Below, one piece after another: positions 54,542 to 64,000 of a stretch of 64,000 bases of DNA (position 1 is its first letter; the number at the start of each line of letters is the position of its first letter). The translations under genes were made by a program, and so were the position numbers. Location of the stretch: the NCBI RefSeq assembly GCF_900104475.1, contig NZ_FNJR01000001.1, positions 297,629 through 361,628 of the forward strand. The letters run 5' to 3'. The stretch is from Actinopolyspora xinjiangensis (GTDB lineage: Bacteria; Actinomycetota; Actinomycetes; Mycobacteriales; Pseudonocardiaceae). The notes beneath the pieces are model-generated. The model saw only the letters and a list, made by a program, of their open reading frames with translations, searched no databases and was not told where the DNA came from.

Positions 54542-54835
54542 ATGCTGACGTCACAGGCGGAAGTGGCCACCGAACGGCCACAGCGGTACCTGGCGCAACT
54601 GTGTAAGCACTTCGCGCACAAGGCCGACAGCGAGCACGACGAGGAGAAGGGCCACGTCGAGTTCGACGTGGGAAGATGCGACATGCACGCCGAGGACCGG
54701 ACCCTGTTGCTTCGGGCCCGGGCCGAGGACCGGGAGGGGATCGAACGGGTCAAGCAGGTGGTCGGCACCCACCTGGAACGATTCGGAGCCCGCGACGAGC
54801 TCGCGGTCCAGTGGACCGACGCCGAGGGGAGTTGA
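54542..54835 (+). CDS. DUF2218 protein, probably iron-regulated
   Basis: A 97-residue protein made of one DUF2218 domain: PQRYLAQLCKHFAHKADSEH, HVEFDVGRCDMHAEDRTLLL and a C-terminal IERVKQVVGTHLERFGARDE. DUF2218 genes often lie beside siderophore or iron-uptake genes in actinobacteria and the conserved His and Cys could bind metal; the role is not known. GAGAGG precedes the ATG. The IdeR-like box just upstream makes iron control likely. No siderophore genes are in this window. Confidence 0.88.
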   Translation: MLTSQAEVATERPQRYLAQLCKHFAHKADSEHDEEKGHVEFDVGRCDMHAEDRTLLLRARAEDREGIERVKQVVGTHLERFGARDELAVQWTDAEGS

Positions 54836-55190
54836 CCTCTCCCGCTGCGTAGCTGGCCTCCGCCTCACACACCAGAGGTCCCATGCGCTACGAACCGCAC
54901 GGTCGCGTCCCGGCGGCGGTGCGGGGGCGTCGATTTCTCGCGAAATCACCGCCTCGTGCGGCGGTGTGGCAACCACCCCCTGAAACCGCCCGAGAAACCG
55001 ACGCGCCTGTGGGGTACTCAAGCCGAACCCCGACCACCCCCGCAGTCGGCACCGCTGCGGGTTCTCCGGTGCGGCTCTCGCGAGGAAGGCCCGACGTTGT
55101 GTAGTGACTACCCGATGTCGGGCCTGGCCGCGGCGAGAGCCGCACCGGAGGTTCCGCCACGGAACCCGCTACGCGAACGGCGGAACCGAT
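54836..55190. other. 355-base intergenic region with repeat copy E
   Basis: The region lies between the DUF2218 gene and the convergent ABC permease gene. Its distal part is the full palindromic repeat at 55064-55150. No gene is supported; open frames crossing the repeat arise from its symmetry. Confidence 0.5.
55064..55150. repeat. Full copy of the dispersed palindromic repeat (copy E)
   Basis: Outer arms 55064-55081 and 55133-55150 are perfect 18-bp inverted repeats (CTCCGGTGCGGCTCTCGC and its complement). Inner arms AGGCCCGACGT and ATGTCGGGCCT pair with one G-U, and GTAG-TGA-CTAC (55101-55111) forms the tip. It lies 41 bases after the ABC permease stop and may end that message. Confidence 0.9.
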
Positions 55191-57788
55191 CTATTCCTCG
55201 GAGAGGGCGGCGGCCGGCTGTGCCTTCGCGGCACGACGGGCGGGAAGCACCGAGGCCAGCACACCCGCGGGTACCGCGCACAGCAGCACCAGCAGCAGTG
55301 GCGCCCAGGGCACGGCGAACACGACCGGCAGCCCTATGTTCTCGAACATCGCCGCCACCCCGCCGAAGGCGAACAGCACTCCGATCACGGCCCCCAGCAC
55401 CGTCCCGACCACGGCCAGCAGCACCGCCTCCAGCGCCAGGGTCCCCCGCAGTTGACCACGGGTCAGCCCCAGTGCGCGCAGCAGCGCGGACTCCCTGCCG
55501 CGTTCCAGCACCGACAGCCCGAGCGTGTTGGCGATGCCGACCACCGCGATGATGACCGCGACCGCCAGCAGACCGGTGACGATCAGCAACAGCGTGTCGA
55601 GGACCTGGGTGAACCGCGCACGCATCTGCACCGCTCCCCCGACGTCCACGGGCGTCGAGGCGCTCTCCTCGGCCAACGAGTTCAGCTCGCCGGTGTAGCC
55701 GGGCATGTAGGTGTCGGAGGCGGCACGGGCCCAGATCTCGGTGGTGCTGGTCTCGGCTCCCGTGGCGGCCAGATCGGAACGGGTCAGCAGGATTCCGGAC
55801 CGGAGCAGCTTGGTGGTCGCCACCCGGAAGGTGTCCGAACCGTCCCCGATGGGCAGTTCGACGCGGTCGCCTTCCGACCAGCCCCAGTAATCGAGGATGT
55901 TGGTGGGCACCAGCACGGTTCCCGGCCGGAGGTCCTCGGCGCCGTGCCGGGACACCTCGGCGAGTTTCGCGGGGTCGATCCCCAGCGCACGGAACGTCAC
56001 CGTCGGCGTCTCCGCCGGGTCGGCCCCCTCGGGAGTGCTCGCCTCCGATCTCGTCATCTCGAAACTGGTGCCGGACAGGGCGGCGGTGACCGCCGTGCCG
56101 TCCAGGGACTCGAGGCGCTGCCGCACCCCTTCGGGCACCGGTTGGTCCTGCTCCTCGGCGGCGACCTTCACGTCCACCGGGTAACGCTGATCGATCTGCT
56201 CGTTGGCGCTGTGCCGCGCACTGGCGGTGCCGGTGAGCAGCAGCACGATCAGCCCGACGCCGATCATCAGCGCGGTGCTGGTGGAGGAGGCCCGGTAGGG
56301 ATTGCGGACGGCGTTGCCGCTGGCGAGCGTCCCGGTCGGGCCGAAGGAGCGCAGCAGGTACCCGAACGCTCTGGCCACCGCCGGGATGAGCGTGGGGGTG
56401 AACAGCAGCACTCCCAGCACGGCCGCGAGTCCGCCGGGCACCGCCATGCCCATCGAGCCGAGCAGGGCACCGCCCAACAGCAGCCCGGCGCCCAGCACGG
56501 TGAGCACCACGGCGGACACCAGCCGCACCCGGCCGATCCGGCGGGAGGACTGCTCGTCCGGGACTGGACGCAGCGCGGCCAGCGGCGCGACCCGCATCGC
56601 GCGCGCGGCGGGAGCCAACGAGGCCAGGAAGGTCACCAGCAGCCCCGCCGCCACGGGAGCGGTCAGCGCCAGCGGGGTGATGCCGAGCGAGCCGAAGTCG
56701 ATCGGGGAGTCGGTCAGCCCCAGCGGCCAGCTCACCGCGGCAGATACCAGCACGCCGAACACGGTGCCGATCACCGAGGTGACCAGCCCCACCAGCAGCG
56801 CCTCGAACAGCGCGGAGCGCCGGATCTGTCCCCGGGTCGCCCCGACGCACCGCAGCAACGCGTACTGCCTGCTGCGCTGGGCGTGCAGCACCGAGAAGGT
56901 GTTGACGATGACGAATCCGGCCACGAACAGCGCGATCGCGCCGAACGGTAGCAGTACCGCGTTCATCGCGGCGGCCACGCTGCCGCTGAACATCTCGACC
57001 GCGCGCTCGGCCTGCTGCTGTCCGGTTCGGACCTGGGCGTACTGGCCGGTGTCGAACTTGTCGCGCAGCCGGTCGAGCACCGCCGAGGTATCGGCTCCGT
57101 CGGTCAGCAGCAGGTCGATCGCGCGGTAGTCGATGGTTCCGAGCTCGTCCAGCAGCTCCTGAGGGGCGAAGACCGTGACGCGGCTGCCCCCGGTGAGCAG
57201 GCTGCTCCCGACGTCCACCAGTCCCGAGACGGTGACCTCGCGCTCCACTGGTGGCTTCTCGGACTCCCCCTCGCGGGCCGAGACGTACTGGGGCTGCTGG
57301 AGGGTGATGGTCTCCCCAGGGGAGATGTTGGCCGATTCGGCGGCGCGCTGGCTGAGTACCACCTCGTCAGCGGAGCCGGGATAGCTGCCCTCGGCGAGCT
57401 CGTACCAGCGCAGTGAATCCCGTTCGGGAAGCCGGTTCACCTCCACCGAGTAGCGTTCGCCCGCCCAGGAGGCGTTGGCGTAGCTCTCGGTCCTGGGCAC
57501 GGCCGCGGCGACGCCCTCGGTGTTCCGGACCTTTCGCAGGCGTCGCTGTCTCTGGTCGTCACCCTCCTGCTCCGCGATCCCGGCCGTGTCGTCCGTGACG
57601 ACTATGTCGGCGGCCAGGTTGGGAGCCGCCACCATGTGCCGAATCGAGGACTGCATGGTGCCGGTGAACACCAGGGTGGCGGCGACGAAACCGACTCCCA
57701 ACACGATGGCGAGTCCGGCCGCCGAGAGCCGTCCGATGTTGTGTCGTAGCTGTAACAGGGTGTTGCGCAGCACGGCCTTCTCACCCAC
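55191..57788 (-). CDS. FtsX/MacB-type ABC permease
   Basis: An 865-residue permease with two FtsX repeats. Membrane segments occur at the N-terminus (RLSAAGLAIVLGVGFVAATL), three near residues 280-400, a cluster around 440-510, and three at the C-terminus. Two external MacB-PCD-like domains lie between. The motif ALLRCVGATRGQIRRSALFE and its second copy ALLRALGLTRGQLRGTLALE are family hallmarks. Such permeases work with a MacB/LolD-type ATPase in mechanotransmission, usually in export of lipids, peptides or drugs or in stress sensing. GTG start at 57788 overlaps the ATPase stop by 8 bases; a GTG at 57776 is possible. Confidence 0.9.
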   Translation of the reverse strand: MGEKAVLRNTLLQLRHNIGRLSAAGLAIVLGVGFVAATLVFTGTMQSSIRHMVAAPNLAADIVVTDDTAGIAEQEGDDQRQRRLRKVRNTEGVAAAVPRTESYANASWAGERYSVEVNRLPERDSLRWYELAEGSYPGSADEVVLSQRAAESANISPGETITLQQPQYVSAREGESEKPPVEREVTVSGLVDVGSSLLTGGSRVTVFAPQELLDELGTIDYRAIDLLLTDGADTSAVLDRLRDKFDTGQYAQVRTGQQQAERAVEMFSGSVAAAMNAVLLPFGAIALFVAGFVIVNTFSVLHAQRSRQYALLRCVGATRGQIRRSALFEALLVGLVTSVIGTVFGVLVSAAVSWPLGLTDSPIDFGSLGITPLALTAPVAAGLLVTFLASLAPAARAMRVAPLAALRPVPDEQSSRRIGRVRLVSAVVLTVLGAGLLLGGALLGSMGMAVPGGLAAVLGVLLFTPTLIPAVARAFGYLLRSFGPTGTLASGNAVRNPYRASSTSTALMIGVGLIVLLLTGTASARHSANEQIDQRYPVDVKVAAEEQDQPVPEGVRQRLESLDGTAVTAALSGTSFEMTRSEASTPEGADPAETPTVTFRALGIDPAKLAEVSRHGAEDLRPGTVLVPTNILDYWGWSEGDRVELPIGDGSDTFRVATTKLLRSGILLTRSDLAATGAETSTTEIWARAASDTYMPGYTGELNSLAEESASTPVDVGGAVQMRARFTQVLDTLLLIVTGLLAVAVIIAVVGIANTLGLSVLERGRESALLRALGLTRGQLRGTLALEAVLLAVVGTVLGAVIGVLFAFGGVAAMFENIGLPVVFAVPWAPLLLVLLCAVPAGVLASVLPARRAAKAQPAAALSEE

Positions 57789-58608
57789 CCAACCGGCGCA
57801 GCGAGTCGAGCACGGCTTCCTGGGTGGGCTCGTCGATCCGACCCGCGATGTTGCCGTCGGCCAGCAGCACCACGCTGTCCGCGTGGGACGCGGCGACCGG
57901 GTCGTGGGTGACCATCACCACGGTCTGGCCGAACTGGCGAACCGACCCGCGCAGGAACTCCAGCAGGTTCGCACCGGACTTGGAGTCCAGCGCACCGGTC
58001 GGCTCGTCGGCGAAGACGACCTCGGGGCGCGTGATCAGGGCGCGGGCCACCGCTACCCGCTGCTGCTGCCCGCCGGAGAGCTCGCTGGGCCGGTGGCGAA
58101 GACGCTGGTCGATGCCCAGCGCCCCGGTGAGCTCGTTCAACCACTGCCGGTCCGGTTTTCGGCCGGACAGCTCCAGCGGCAGCAGGATGTTCTGCTCGGC
58201 CGTCAGCGTGGGCAGCAGGTTGAACGACTGGAACAGGAAACCGATCCTGTCGCGCCGCGTGAGGGTGAGCTGCTTGTCCGACAGACCGGTCAGGTCGGTT
58301 GTGCCCAGCATCACCCGCCCCGAGGTGGGAGTGTCCAACCCGGCCAGACAGTGCATCAGGGTGGACTTTCCGGAGCCGGAGGGCCCCATGATCGCGCTGA
58401 ACCGGCCACCGGCGAAGCCGATGTCGACGTTGTCCAGCGCACGCACCCCGGCTTCGCCGCTGCCGTAGACCTTGACCAGCGCGGAGCCGCTGGTGGCGGC
58501 CTCCGGCGCGGACTCGGCCGGTTGTCCGGCGGAGCCGTGCTGTCCGTCCGCTCCGCCCTGTTCCGCCGGAGAGGCAGCGGTCCGCTGCGACCCGTTCGGG
58601 AAACTCAC
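57781..58608 (-). CDS. MacB/LolD-type ABC ATPase
   Basis: A 275-residue ATPase subunit. Walker A MGPSGSGKSTLMHCLAGLD, Q-loop FLFQSFNLLPTLTA, signature LSGGQQQRVAVARAL, Walker B VVFADEPTGALDS and switch MVTHDPVAASHAD are all of the LolD/MacB type. The first 45 residues are Ala/Gly/Ser-rich and probably disordered. GTG start at 58608 with GGGGGAA 4 bases upstream. The permease gene overlaps its end. It powers the FtsX-type partner. Confidence 0.94.
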   Translation of the reverse strand: MSFPNGSQRTAASPAEQGGADGQHGSAGQPAESAPEAATSGSALVKVYGSGEAGVRALDNVDIGFAGGRFSAIMGPSGSGKSTLMHCLAGLDTPTSGRVMLGTTDLTGLSDKQLTLTRRDRIGFLFQSFNLLPTLTAEQNILLPLELSGRKPDRQWLNELTGALGIDQRLRHRPSELSGGQQQRVAVARALITRPEVVFADEPTGALDSKSGANLLEFLRGSVRQFGQTVVMVTHDPVAASHADSVVLLADGNIAGRIDEPTQEAVLDSLRRLGG

Positions 58609-58988
58609 GTGATTCCCCCATAGTGGTATGTCGATTGCCTGGTTGAGCCTAACGTCACGCTCCGAGCACGGAACGCAGCACGTGTCACCCGTAGGACGAA
58701 CGGGAGATCAGCCGAGTTGATCACCCACCGGCACTCGTCTCGTGCGGCGAACACGTCGGCACGCGCGGCACGACCGACCGTTCCCGACTTCCTCCCGCAA
58801 CGGGGAAGCCCGCACGGCGCTCACGGGACACACACTGTCCCCAGTGAACAGCGGATGCGGCCGGCGCGCCTCGGGGAAGATCCCCCAGAAACCCCGGAGC
58901 CTCCGCTACGGCACCCCGTAGGGAACAGCCCCACGGGAGCCGCGCGGGACGAGGCGGCGGCGAGTCCGGCCCCGCTCCTCGCGGGGAG
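58609..58988. other. 380-base region between the ABC and copper ATPase genes
   Basis: Both flanking genes are on the minus strand, so the region holds the promoter of the ABC genes and the end of the copper ATPase message. No hairpin longer than 8 bp, repeat or supported gene was found. Confidence 0.4.
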
Positions 58989-61250
58989 TCACGACGGGGA
59001 GAAGCGCCGCAGCCGCAGACTGTTGGAAACGACGAACGCCGAGGACAGCGCCATGGCCGCCCCCGCGATCAGCGGGTTGAGCAGGCCGAGGACGGCCAAC
59101 GGGACGGCGGCGAGGTTGTAGCCGAACGCCCAGACGAGGTTCCCCCTGATGGTGCCGAGCGTCCGCCGAGCGAGCTTGACGGAGTCCGGCACCGCCGTGA
59201 GCTCCTCGCGGACCAGGATGAGGTCGGCGGCCGAGATCGCCACGTCGGTCCCCGCTCCGATGGCCAACCCCAGTTCCGCCGTGGCCAGCGCGGGCGCGTC
59301 GTTGACCCCGTCGCCGACCATGGCCACCCTGCGCCCCTCCGCGCGCAGCCGCTCGACGGTCTCGACCTTCTGGTCCGGCAGCACGTCGGCGACGACCTCG
59401 CCGATCCCGACCTCCTCGGCGACGGCGCGCGCCGTGGCCTCGTTGTCACCGGTGAGCAGCACCGTCCGCACCCCGAGGCGCCGCAGCTCGCTCACTGCGA
59501 CGGCGGCCGAGGGCTTGACCTCGTCGGAGAGCCCCAGCACCGCCACCACGACGCCGTCGCGCCCGACCAGGACGGTGGTCCGACCCGTGCGCTGCCATTC
59601 GGCGTCCCGCTGCCGGACGTCCTCCGGAACGGTGATCCCGCTGTCGTCGAACAGCTTGGCCCGGCCGACCAGGATCCGGTGCCCGTCCACCTCACCGCGC
59701 GCGCCCAGGCCGGGCTCGTTGACGAACCCCGACACCTCGGGCAGCTCCGCACCGTCGAGCTCGGCACGCGCGGCCGAGGTGATCGCGGCGGCGACGGCGT
59801 GCTCGGAGGCGTTCTCCAGCGCTCCGGCCAGGCGGAGCGCCTCCCGCCGCGCCGCGCCCGCGACGCAGTGCACCTCGCCGAGGGTCATGCTGCCGGTGGT
59901 GACCGTGCCGGTCTTGTCGAACACCACGGTGTCCACGGTCCTGCTGGACTCCAGCGCCTGATATCCCTTGAGGAAGATGCCGAGCTGCGCCCCACGCCCG
60001 GAAGCGGCCATCAGCGCGGTGGGCGTGGCCAGCCCCAACGCGCAGGGGCACGCGATGACCAGCACCGACAGCGCGGCGGTGAAGGAACGCTCGGCGGAAC
60101 CACCGAGCAGCAGCCAACCCCCCAGCGTCAGCACCGCCAGCCCGAGCACGGCGGGCACGAAGTAGGCGGAGATCCGGTCCGCCAACCGCTGCACGGCGGC
60201 CTTGCCGCTCTGCGCCCGCTCGACCAGCCGCACCATGCCCGCGAGCTGGGTGTCCCGGCCGACCCTGGTGGCCTCGACGAGCAGCCAGCCGCTGGACACC
60301 ACGGTGCCGCCGGTGACCTCGTCGCCCGCCACGACCTCGGTGGGTACCGACTCGCCGGTCATCGAACTGCTGTCCACGGCCGCACCGCCCCGGATCACCC
60401 GCCCGTCGGTCGCGATGGTTCCACCGGGACGGGTGACGAAGCGCTGCCCCACCCGCAGCCGCTCGGCCGGGACCTCGCGCCGCGTGCCGTCCTCGTCCTC
60501 CACGAGGGCGGTCTTGGCCCCGAGCTCGGCCAGGGCCCGCAGCGCGCCGCCGGCCCTGCGCTGCGCCTTGGCCTCGAAGTAGCGCCCGGCGAGCACGAAG
60601 GTGGTCACCCCGGCCGCCACCTCCAGGTATGCCGCGCCGTCGGTGTTGAGCAGCAGCCACAGCCCGGAGGCGTCGGCGGGCGCCCCGCTGGGGGCGAACA
60701 TCGCGTAGAGCGACCACACGCTCGCCGCGACGATCCCGATGGAGACCAGGGTGTCCATCGAGGAGCCACCGTGCCGGGCGTTGATCAGCGCGGCGCGGTG
60801 GAACGGCCAGGCCGCCCAGCCCGCCACGGGCAGCGCGAGCGCGATGACCAGCCACTGCCAGCCGGGGAAGCGCGCCTCGGGCAGCACCGTGAACAGGATC
60901 GCCAGATCGGCCAGCGGGACGAACAGCACCACCGAGACGACGAGCCTGCGCCACAGGTCCCGCAGCCGCTGCCGGGAGTCGTCACCGGGCTTCTCCGCCG
61001 GACGCAGCACCTCGGCACCGTAGCCCGCCTTCTCCACCGTCTCGGTGAGCAGCTCGTCCCCGGCCTCGGTGGGGGCGGTCACACTGGCCCTGGCGGTGGC
61101 GTAGTTCACGCTCGCCCGCACCCCGTCGAGCTTGTTGAGCTTGCGTTCCACCCGGTTGGCGCACGCCGCGCAGGTCATACCGCTCACGGCCAGCTCGACG
61201 CTGCGCAGCTGTTCGACGGACTCGGTTGAGGTGTCCGCGGACGTCGTCAT
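58989..61250 (-). CDS. Cu(I)-transporting P1B-type ATPase
   Basis: A 753-residue copper pump. An N-terminal heavy-metal domain carries GMTCAACA (Cys27, Cys30), eight membrane segments follow with the CPC motif at 401-403 (ACPCALGLATP), then the phosphorylated Asp445 (DKTGTVTTG), the TGES motif (SMTGESVPTE) and the hinge VGDGVNDAPAL. The C-terminal membrane segments have YNLAAVPLAVLGLLNP and MALSSAFVVSNSLRL of the P1B-1 group. It exports Cu(I) or loads copper proteins outside. ATG at 61250 with AAAGGTGG 4 bases upstream. The anti-sigma gene lies 73 bases upstream on the same strand, so both may share a transcript. It resembles mycobacterial CtpB/CtpA. Confidence 0.95.
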   Translation of the reverse strand: MTTSADTSTESVEQLRSVELAVSGMTCAACANRVERKLNKLDGVRASVNYATARASVTAPTEAGDELLTETVEKAGYGAEVLRPAEKPGDDSRQRLRDLWRRLVVSVVLFVPLADLAILFTVLPEARFPGWQWLVIALALPVAGWAAWPFHRAALINARHGGSSMDTLVSIGIVAASVWSLYAMFAPSGAPADASGLWLLLNTDGAAYLEVAAGVTTFVLAGRYFEAKAQRRAGGALRALAELGAKTALVEDEDGTRREVPAERLRVGQRFVTRPGGTIATDGRVIRGGAAVDSSSMTGESVPTEVVAGDEVTGGTVVSSGWLLVEATRVGRDTQLAGMVRLVERAQSGKAAVQRLADRISAYFVPAVLGLAVLTLGGWLLLGGSAERSFTAALSVLVIACPCALGLATPTALMAASGRGAQLGIFLKGYQALESSRTVDTVVFDKTGTVTTGSMTLGEVHCVAGAARREALRLAGALENASEHAVAAAITSAARAELDGAELPEVSGFVNEPGLGARGEVDGHRILVGRAKLFDDSGITVPEDVRQRDAEWQRTGRTTVLVGRDGVVVAVLGLSDEVKPSAAVAVSELRRLGVRTVLLTGDNEATARAVAEEVGIGEVVADVLPDQKVETVERLRAEGRRVAMVGDGVNDAPALATAELGLAIGAGTDVAISAADLILVREELTAVPDSVKLARRTLGTIRGNLVWAFGYNLAAVPLAVLGLLNPLIAGAAMALSSAFVVSNSLRLRRFSPS

Positions 61251-61323
61251 CTGACCACCTTTCGTGCGGTTCACCGCCACGGGCGAAGCTCCCCCCAGCC
61301 TGAAGCATGTCGCCCGTCACGTC

Positions 61324-62079
61324 TCAGGCACTCTCCCGCCGGGCGACCGGAGGCGGGGACGAGCGGAGCGGTTCGACCTCGGCCTCGGAGGGTTCGGGAG
61401 CCTCGCCCGATCCGGGGCCGGTGTCGGACGACGCGCGCGCGGCGGGAGCTGGCGCCCCGTGCGGGCCGTTCAACAGCGCCAGCACCGCCACCAGCACCAG
61501 GCCCAGCAGCACCGGCAGATGCGAGGCCACCCGCTCGAGACCCACCCGACCGGTGAGCAGGTCCAGCAGGCACAGCGCACCGAGCACCCCGGTGAAGCTC
61601 GCGAGCACCGGCAGGTGCGCCGCGGCGTGCCGGGCGCGCAACGCCACCCAGGCCAGCCCGACGGCCACGGCCGCGTTCCAGGCGCCGGTCTCGTGATCGA
61701 TGTGCGGCATCGTCGTCCGGGCGGCCTCGGCCCCGACGCGAACCTCCACTCCGGTCAGCTGCAACAGCGCCACCACCAGCTGCACCACCGCCACCAGGGC
61801 CAGGGCCCAGCGCAGCAGCACGCGCAATCGCCCACCGGCCTCGCCGCGAAGCCGGTCCAGCCGCCCGGGCCGCAGGGCGGGCAGCACGGCGTCGGTGACG
61901 TCGGGACCGGGTTCGGCGGGCATGACCCGCACCGCCCGGTGCAGCGCGCGGAACCGGTCGTTCCGCAAGCGGCACTCCACGCACCCCTCCAGGTGCCTTC
62001 GCGCCCGCCGGGACTCCTCCTCGGTGGCCGCACCGTCGAGTTCGGCGGAGAGGATCTCGACACTCGTCACGCAGTCCAC
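61324..62079 (-). CDS. Zinc-binding (ZAS) anti-sigma-like membrane protein
   Basis: A 251-residue protein. The cytosolic N-terminus has the zinc motif Cys3 ... His29-x3-Cys33-x2-Cys36 (HLEGCVEC), as in zf-HC2 anti-sigma factors. Three to four membrane segments follow (starting RWALALVAVVQLVVALLQL), and the tail is disordered. It is encoded divergently from a SigC-like ECF gene, with start codons 185 bases apart, and is a good candidate to control it; mycobacterial SigC has no known anti-sigma. GTG start at 62079. The copper ATPase gene lies directly downstream. Confidence 0.8.
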   Translation of the reverse strand: MDCVTSVEILSAELDGAATEEESRRARRHLEGCVECRLRNDRFRALHRAVRVMPAEPGPDVTDAVLPALRPGRLDRLRGEAGGRLRVLLRWALALVAVVQLVVALLQLTGVEVRVGAEAARTTMPHIDHETGAWNAAVAVGLAWVALRARHAAAHLPVLASFTGVLGALCLLDLLTGRVGLERVASHLPVLLGLVLVAVLALLNGPHGAPAPAARASSDTGPGSGEAPEPSEAEVEPLRSSPPPVARRESA

Positions 62080-62264
62080 GTCCGTACTGGTCGTCCGCGA
62101 GCCCCGTGTGGTTCCCGGCGCCCGGGCCGGAGATCACTCCGGACGCGCGTATGGTTCTGCACGGTGACGGCGGCTCGCACGCGGCGGGCCGACCGCGACG
62201 GCTCACGCGGTCGAGTGGGCCGGACGACCGTGGCAGCGGGCCCGGCCCCGAGAACTCATTGGAC

Positions 62265-62834
62265 ATGGGCGTGGACGACCAGGAACTCACACGCTGCGCG
62301 CTGGCGGCGAAGCAGGGGGACACCAACGCCGCCACGAGGTTCGTGCGCGGCACGCAGCGCCAGGTGTGGCAGCTGCTGCGGCATCTGGCCGACCCGGGCG
62401 TCGCGGAGGACCTCACCCAGGAGTGCTACCTGCGCGCGTTCCGCTCCCTGCCCTCCTACCGAGGTCGTTCCTCGGCCCGCACCTGGCTGATGTCGATCGC
62501 ACGCCGGGTCGCCGCCGACCACATCAGGCAGCGCGACCGCAGGCCACGTCCCGCCGACCTCGCGGACTGGCAGCTCGCGGCGGAACGGGCCCAGCCGCGA
62601 ACCACCAGCGTGTCGGACGGCTACGCGCTGCGCAGCGCGCTGGAGGCGCTCGATTCCAGGCGCAGGGAAGCGTTCGTGCTGACCCAGATCGTCGGGCTCA
62701 GCTACGAGGAGACGGCCGAGGTCGCGGGCTGCCGGATCGGCACGGTCCGTTCCCGCGTGGCCAGGGCGCGCACCGACCTGATCGAACAGCTCAGCGAGTA
62801 TGATACCGATCACAACGCGAGCCGCGGTGGCTGA
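62265..62834 (+). CDS. sigC: SigC-like ECF RNA polymerase sigma factor
   Basis: A 189-residue ECF sigma factor. Region 2 has DLTQECYLRAFRSLPSYRGR and SSARTWLMSIARRVAADHIR; region 4 has LTQIVGLSYEETAEVAGC and IGTVRSRVARAR. Both segments are close to mycobacterial SigC as I remember it, including length. As I recall, SigC in mycobacteria has been tied to copper acquisition, which fits the neighbouring copper ATPase and CtaG genes. The ATG at 62265 gives family length; GTG 62271 and TTG 62259 are close alternatives and no clear ribosome site is present. Confidence 0.85.
   Translation: MGVDDQELTRCALAAKQGDTNAATRFVRGTQRQVWQLLRHLADPGVAEDLTQECYLRAFRSLPSYRGRSSARTWLMSIARRVAADHIRQRDRRPRPADLADWQLAAERAQPRTTSVSDGYALRSALEALDSRRREAFVLTQIVGLSYEETAEVAGCRIGTVRSRVARARTDLIEQLSEYDTDHNASRGG

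Positions 62835-64000
<1,166 letters not shown>

Noticed and set aside
55104-56951. Long plus-strand frame opposite the FtsX-type permease
   Set aside because: It is a low-complexity antisense shadow with Gln, His and Arg bias and no domain.
58690-58830. Possible further copy of the dispersed repeat
   Set aside because: Only short GC-rich words are shared; the arms and the GTAG-N3-CTAC tip are absent.

Overview
The window is high-GC DNA with strong GC3 codon bias, frequent GTG and TTG starts, ATGA/GTGA stop-start overlaps and actinobacterial families (SigC-like ECF factor, LAL regulator, two citrate synthases around pdxH, CtaG proteins, serC). It fits an actinomycete chromosome, probably Pseudonocardiales; the genus is not resolved. 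About 50 protein genes are supported, the first and last cut by the window edges. No rRNA, tRNA, CRISPR array, IS element or phage was seen.

Layout. 0.3-4.2 kb: a reactive-sulfur operon resembling the staphylococcal cst locus: a CstR-like repressor with two Cys and no copper-ligand His, a rhodanese, a persulfide dioxygenase/rhodanese fusion (CstB type), a membrane rhodanese and a TauE-type exporter, with two near-identical CsoR/CstR operators. 4.3-12.2 kb: a giant LuxR (LAL) regulator, a secreted subtilisin with a PKD domain, a K+/H+ antiporter, a thioesterase-like protein and a Nudix hydrolase. 12.9-18.8 kb: an envelope glycosylation operon (GT2-GtrA fusion, GT39 with Gly-rich loops) coupled to an OmpR/HK two-component system. 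18.9-27.9 kb: acyl-CoA ligase, YrhK, VOC and aldo/keto reductase genes, an I36-type secreted protein, and a minus-strand operon (DMT-like membrane protein, GT4, alpha/beta hydrolase, GT4). 28.6-31.6 kb: DUF4232 lipoprotein, an alpha/beta hydrolase lacking its nucleophile, a PRC-barrel protein and a hypothetical.

31.8-36.0 kb holds the most intriguing locus: two small helical-hairpin proteins, a soluble FtsK/SpoIIIE-type ATPase with one intact and two degenerate ATPase-like regions, and a coiled-coil protein overlapping it. It resembles a type VII secretion ATPase with small substrates but lacks WXG motifs and membrane segments.

36-50.8 kb: central metabolism and transport: Nudix, MDR reductase, a diverged GlpD-like protein, an ABC exporter, citrate synthase gltA, a 1-kb AT-richer gap with tandem palindromes, a 30-codon candidate peptide gene and a strong terminator, then a TetR/sugar kinase pair, acyl-CoA dehydrogenase, aldose epimerase, pdxH and a second citrate synthase. 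51-62.8 kb: copper and iron: CtaG, CopD-CtaG, an IdeR-box DUF2218 gene, a MacB-like ABC pair, a Cu(I) P-type ATPase, a zinc anti-sigma protein and a divergent SigC-like sigma factor. The window ends inside serC.

A dispersed palindromic repeat (two full copies, two half copies, one related hairpin) sits between genes, mostly just after stop codons.
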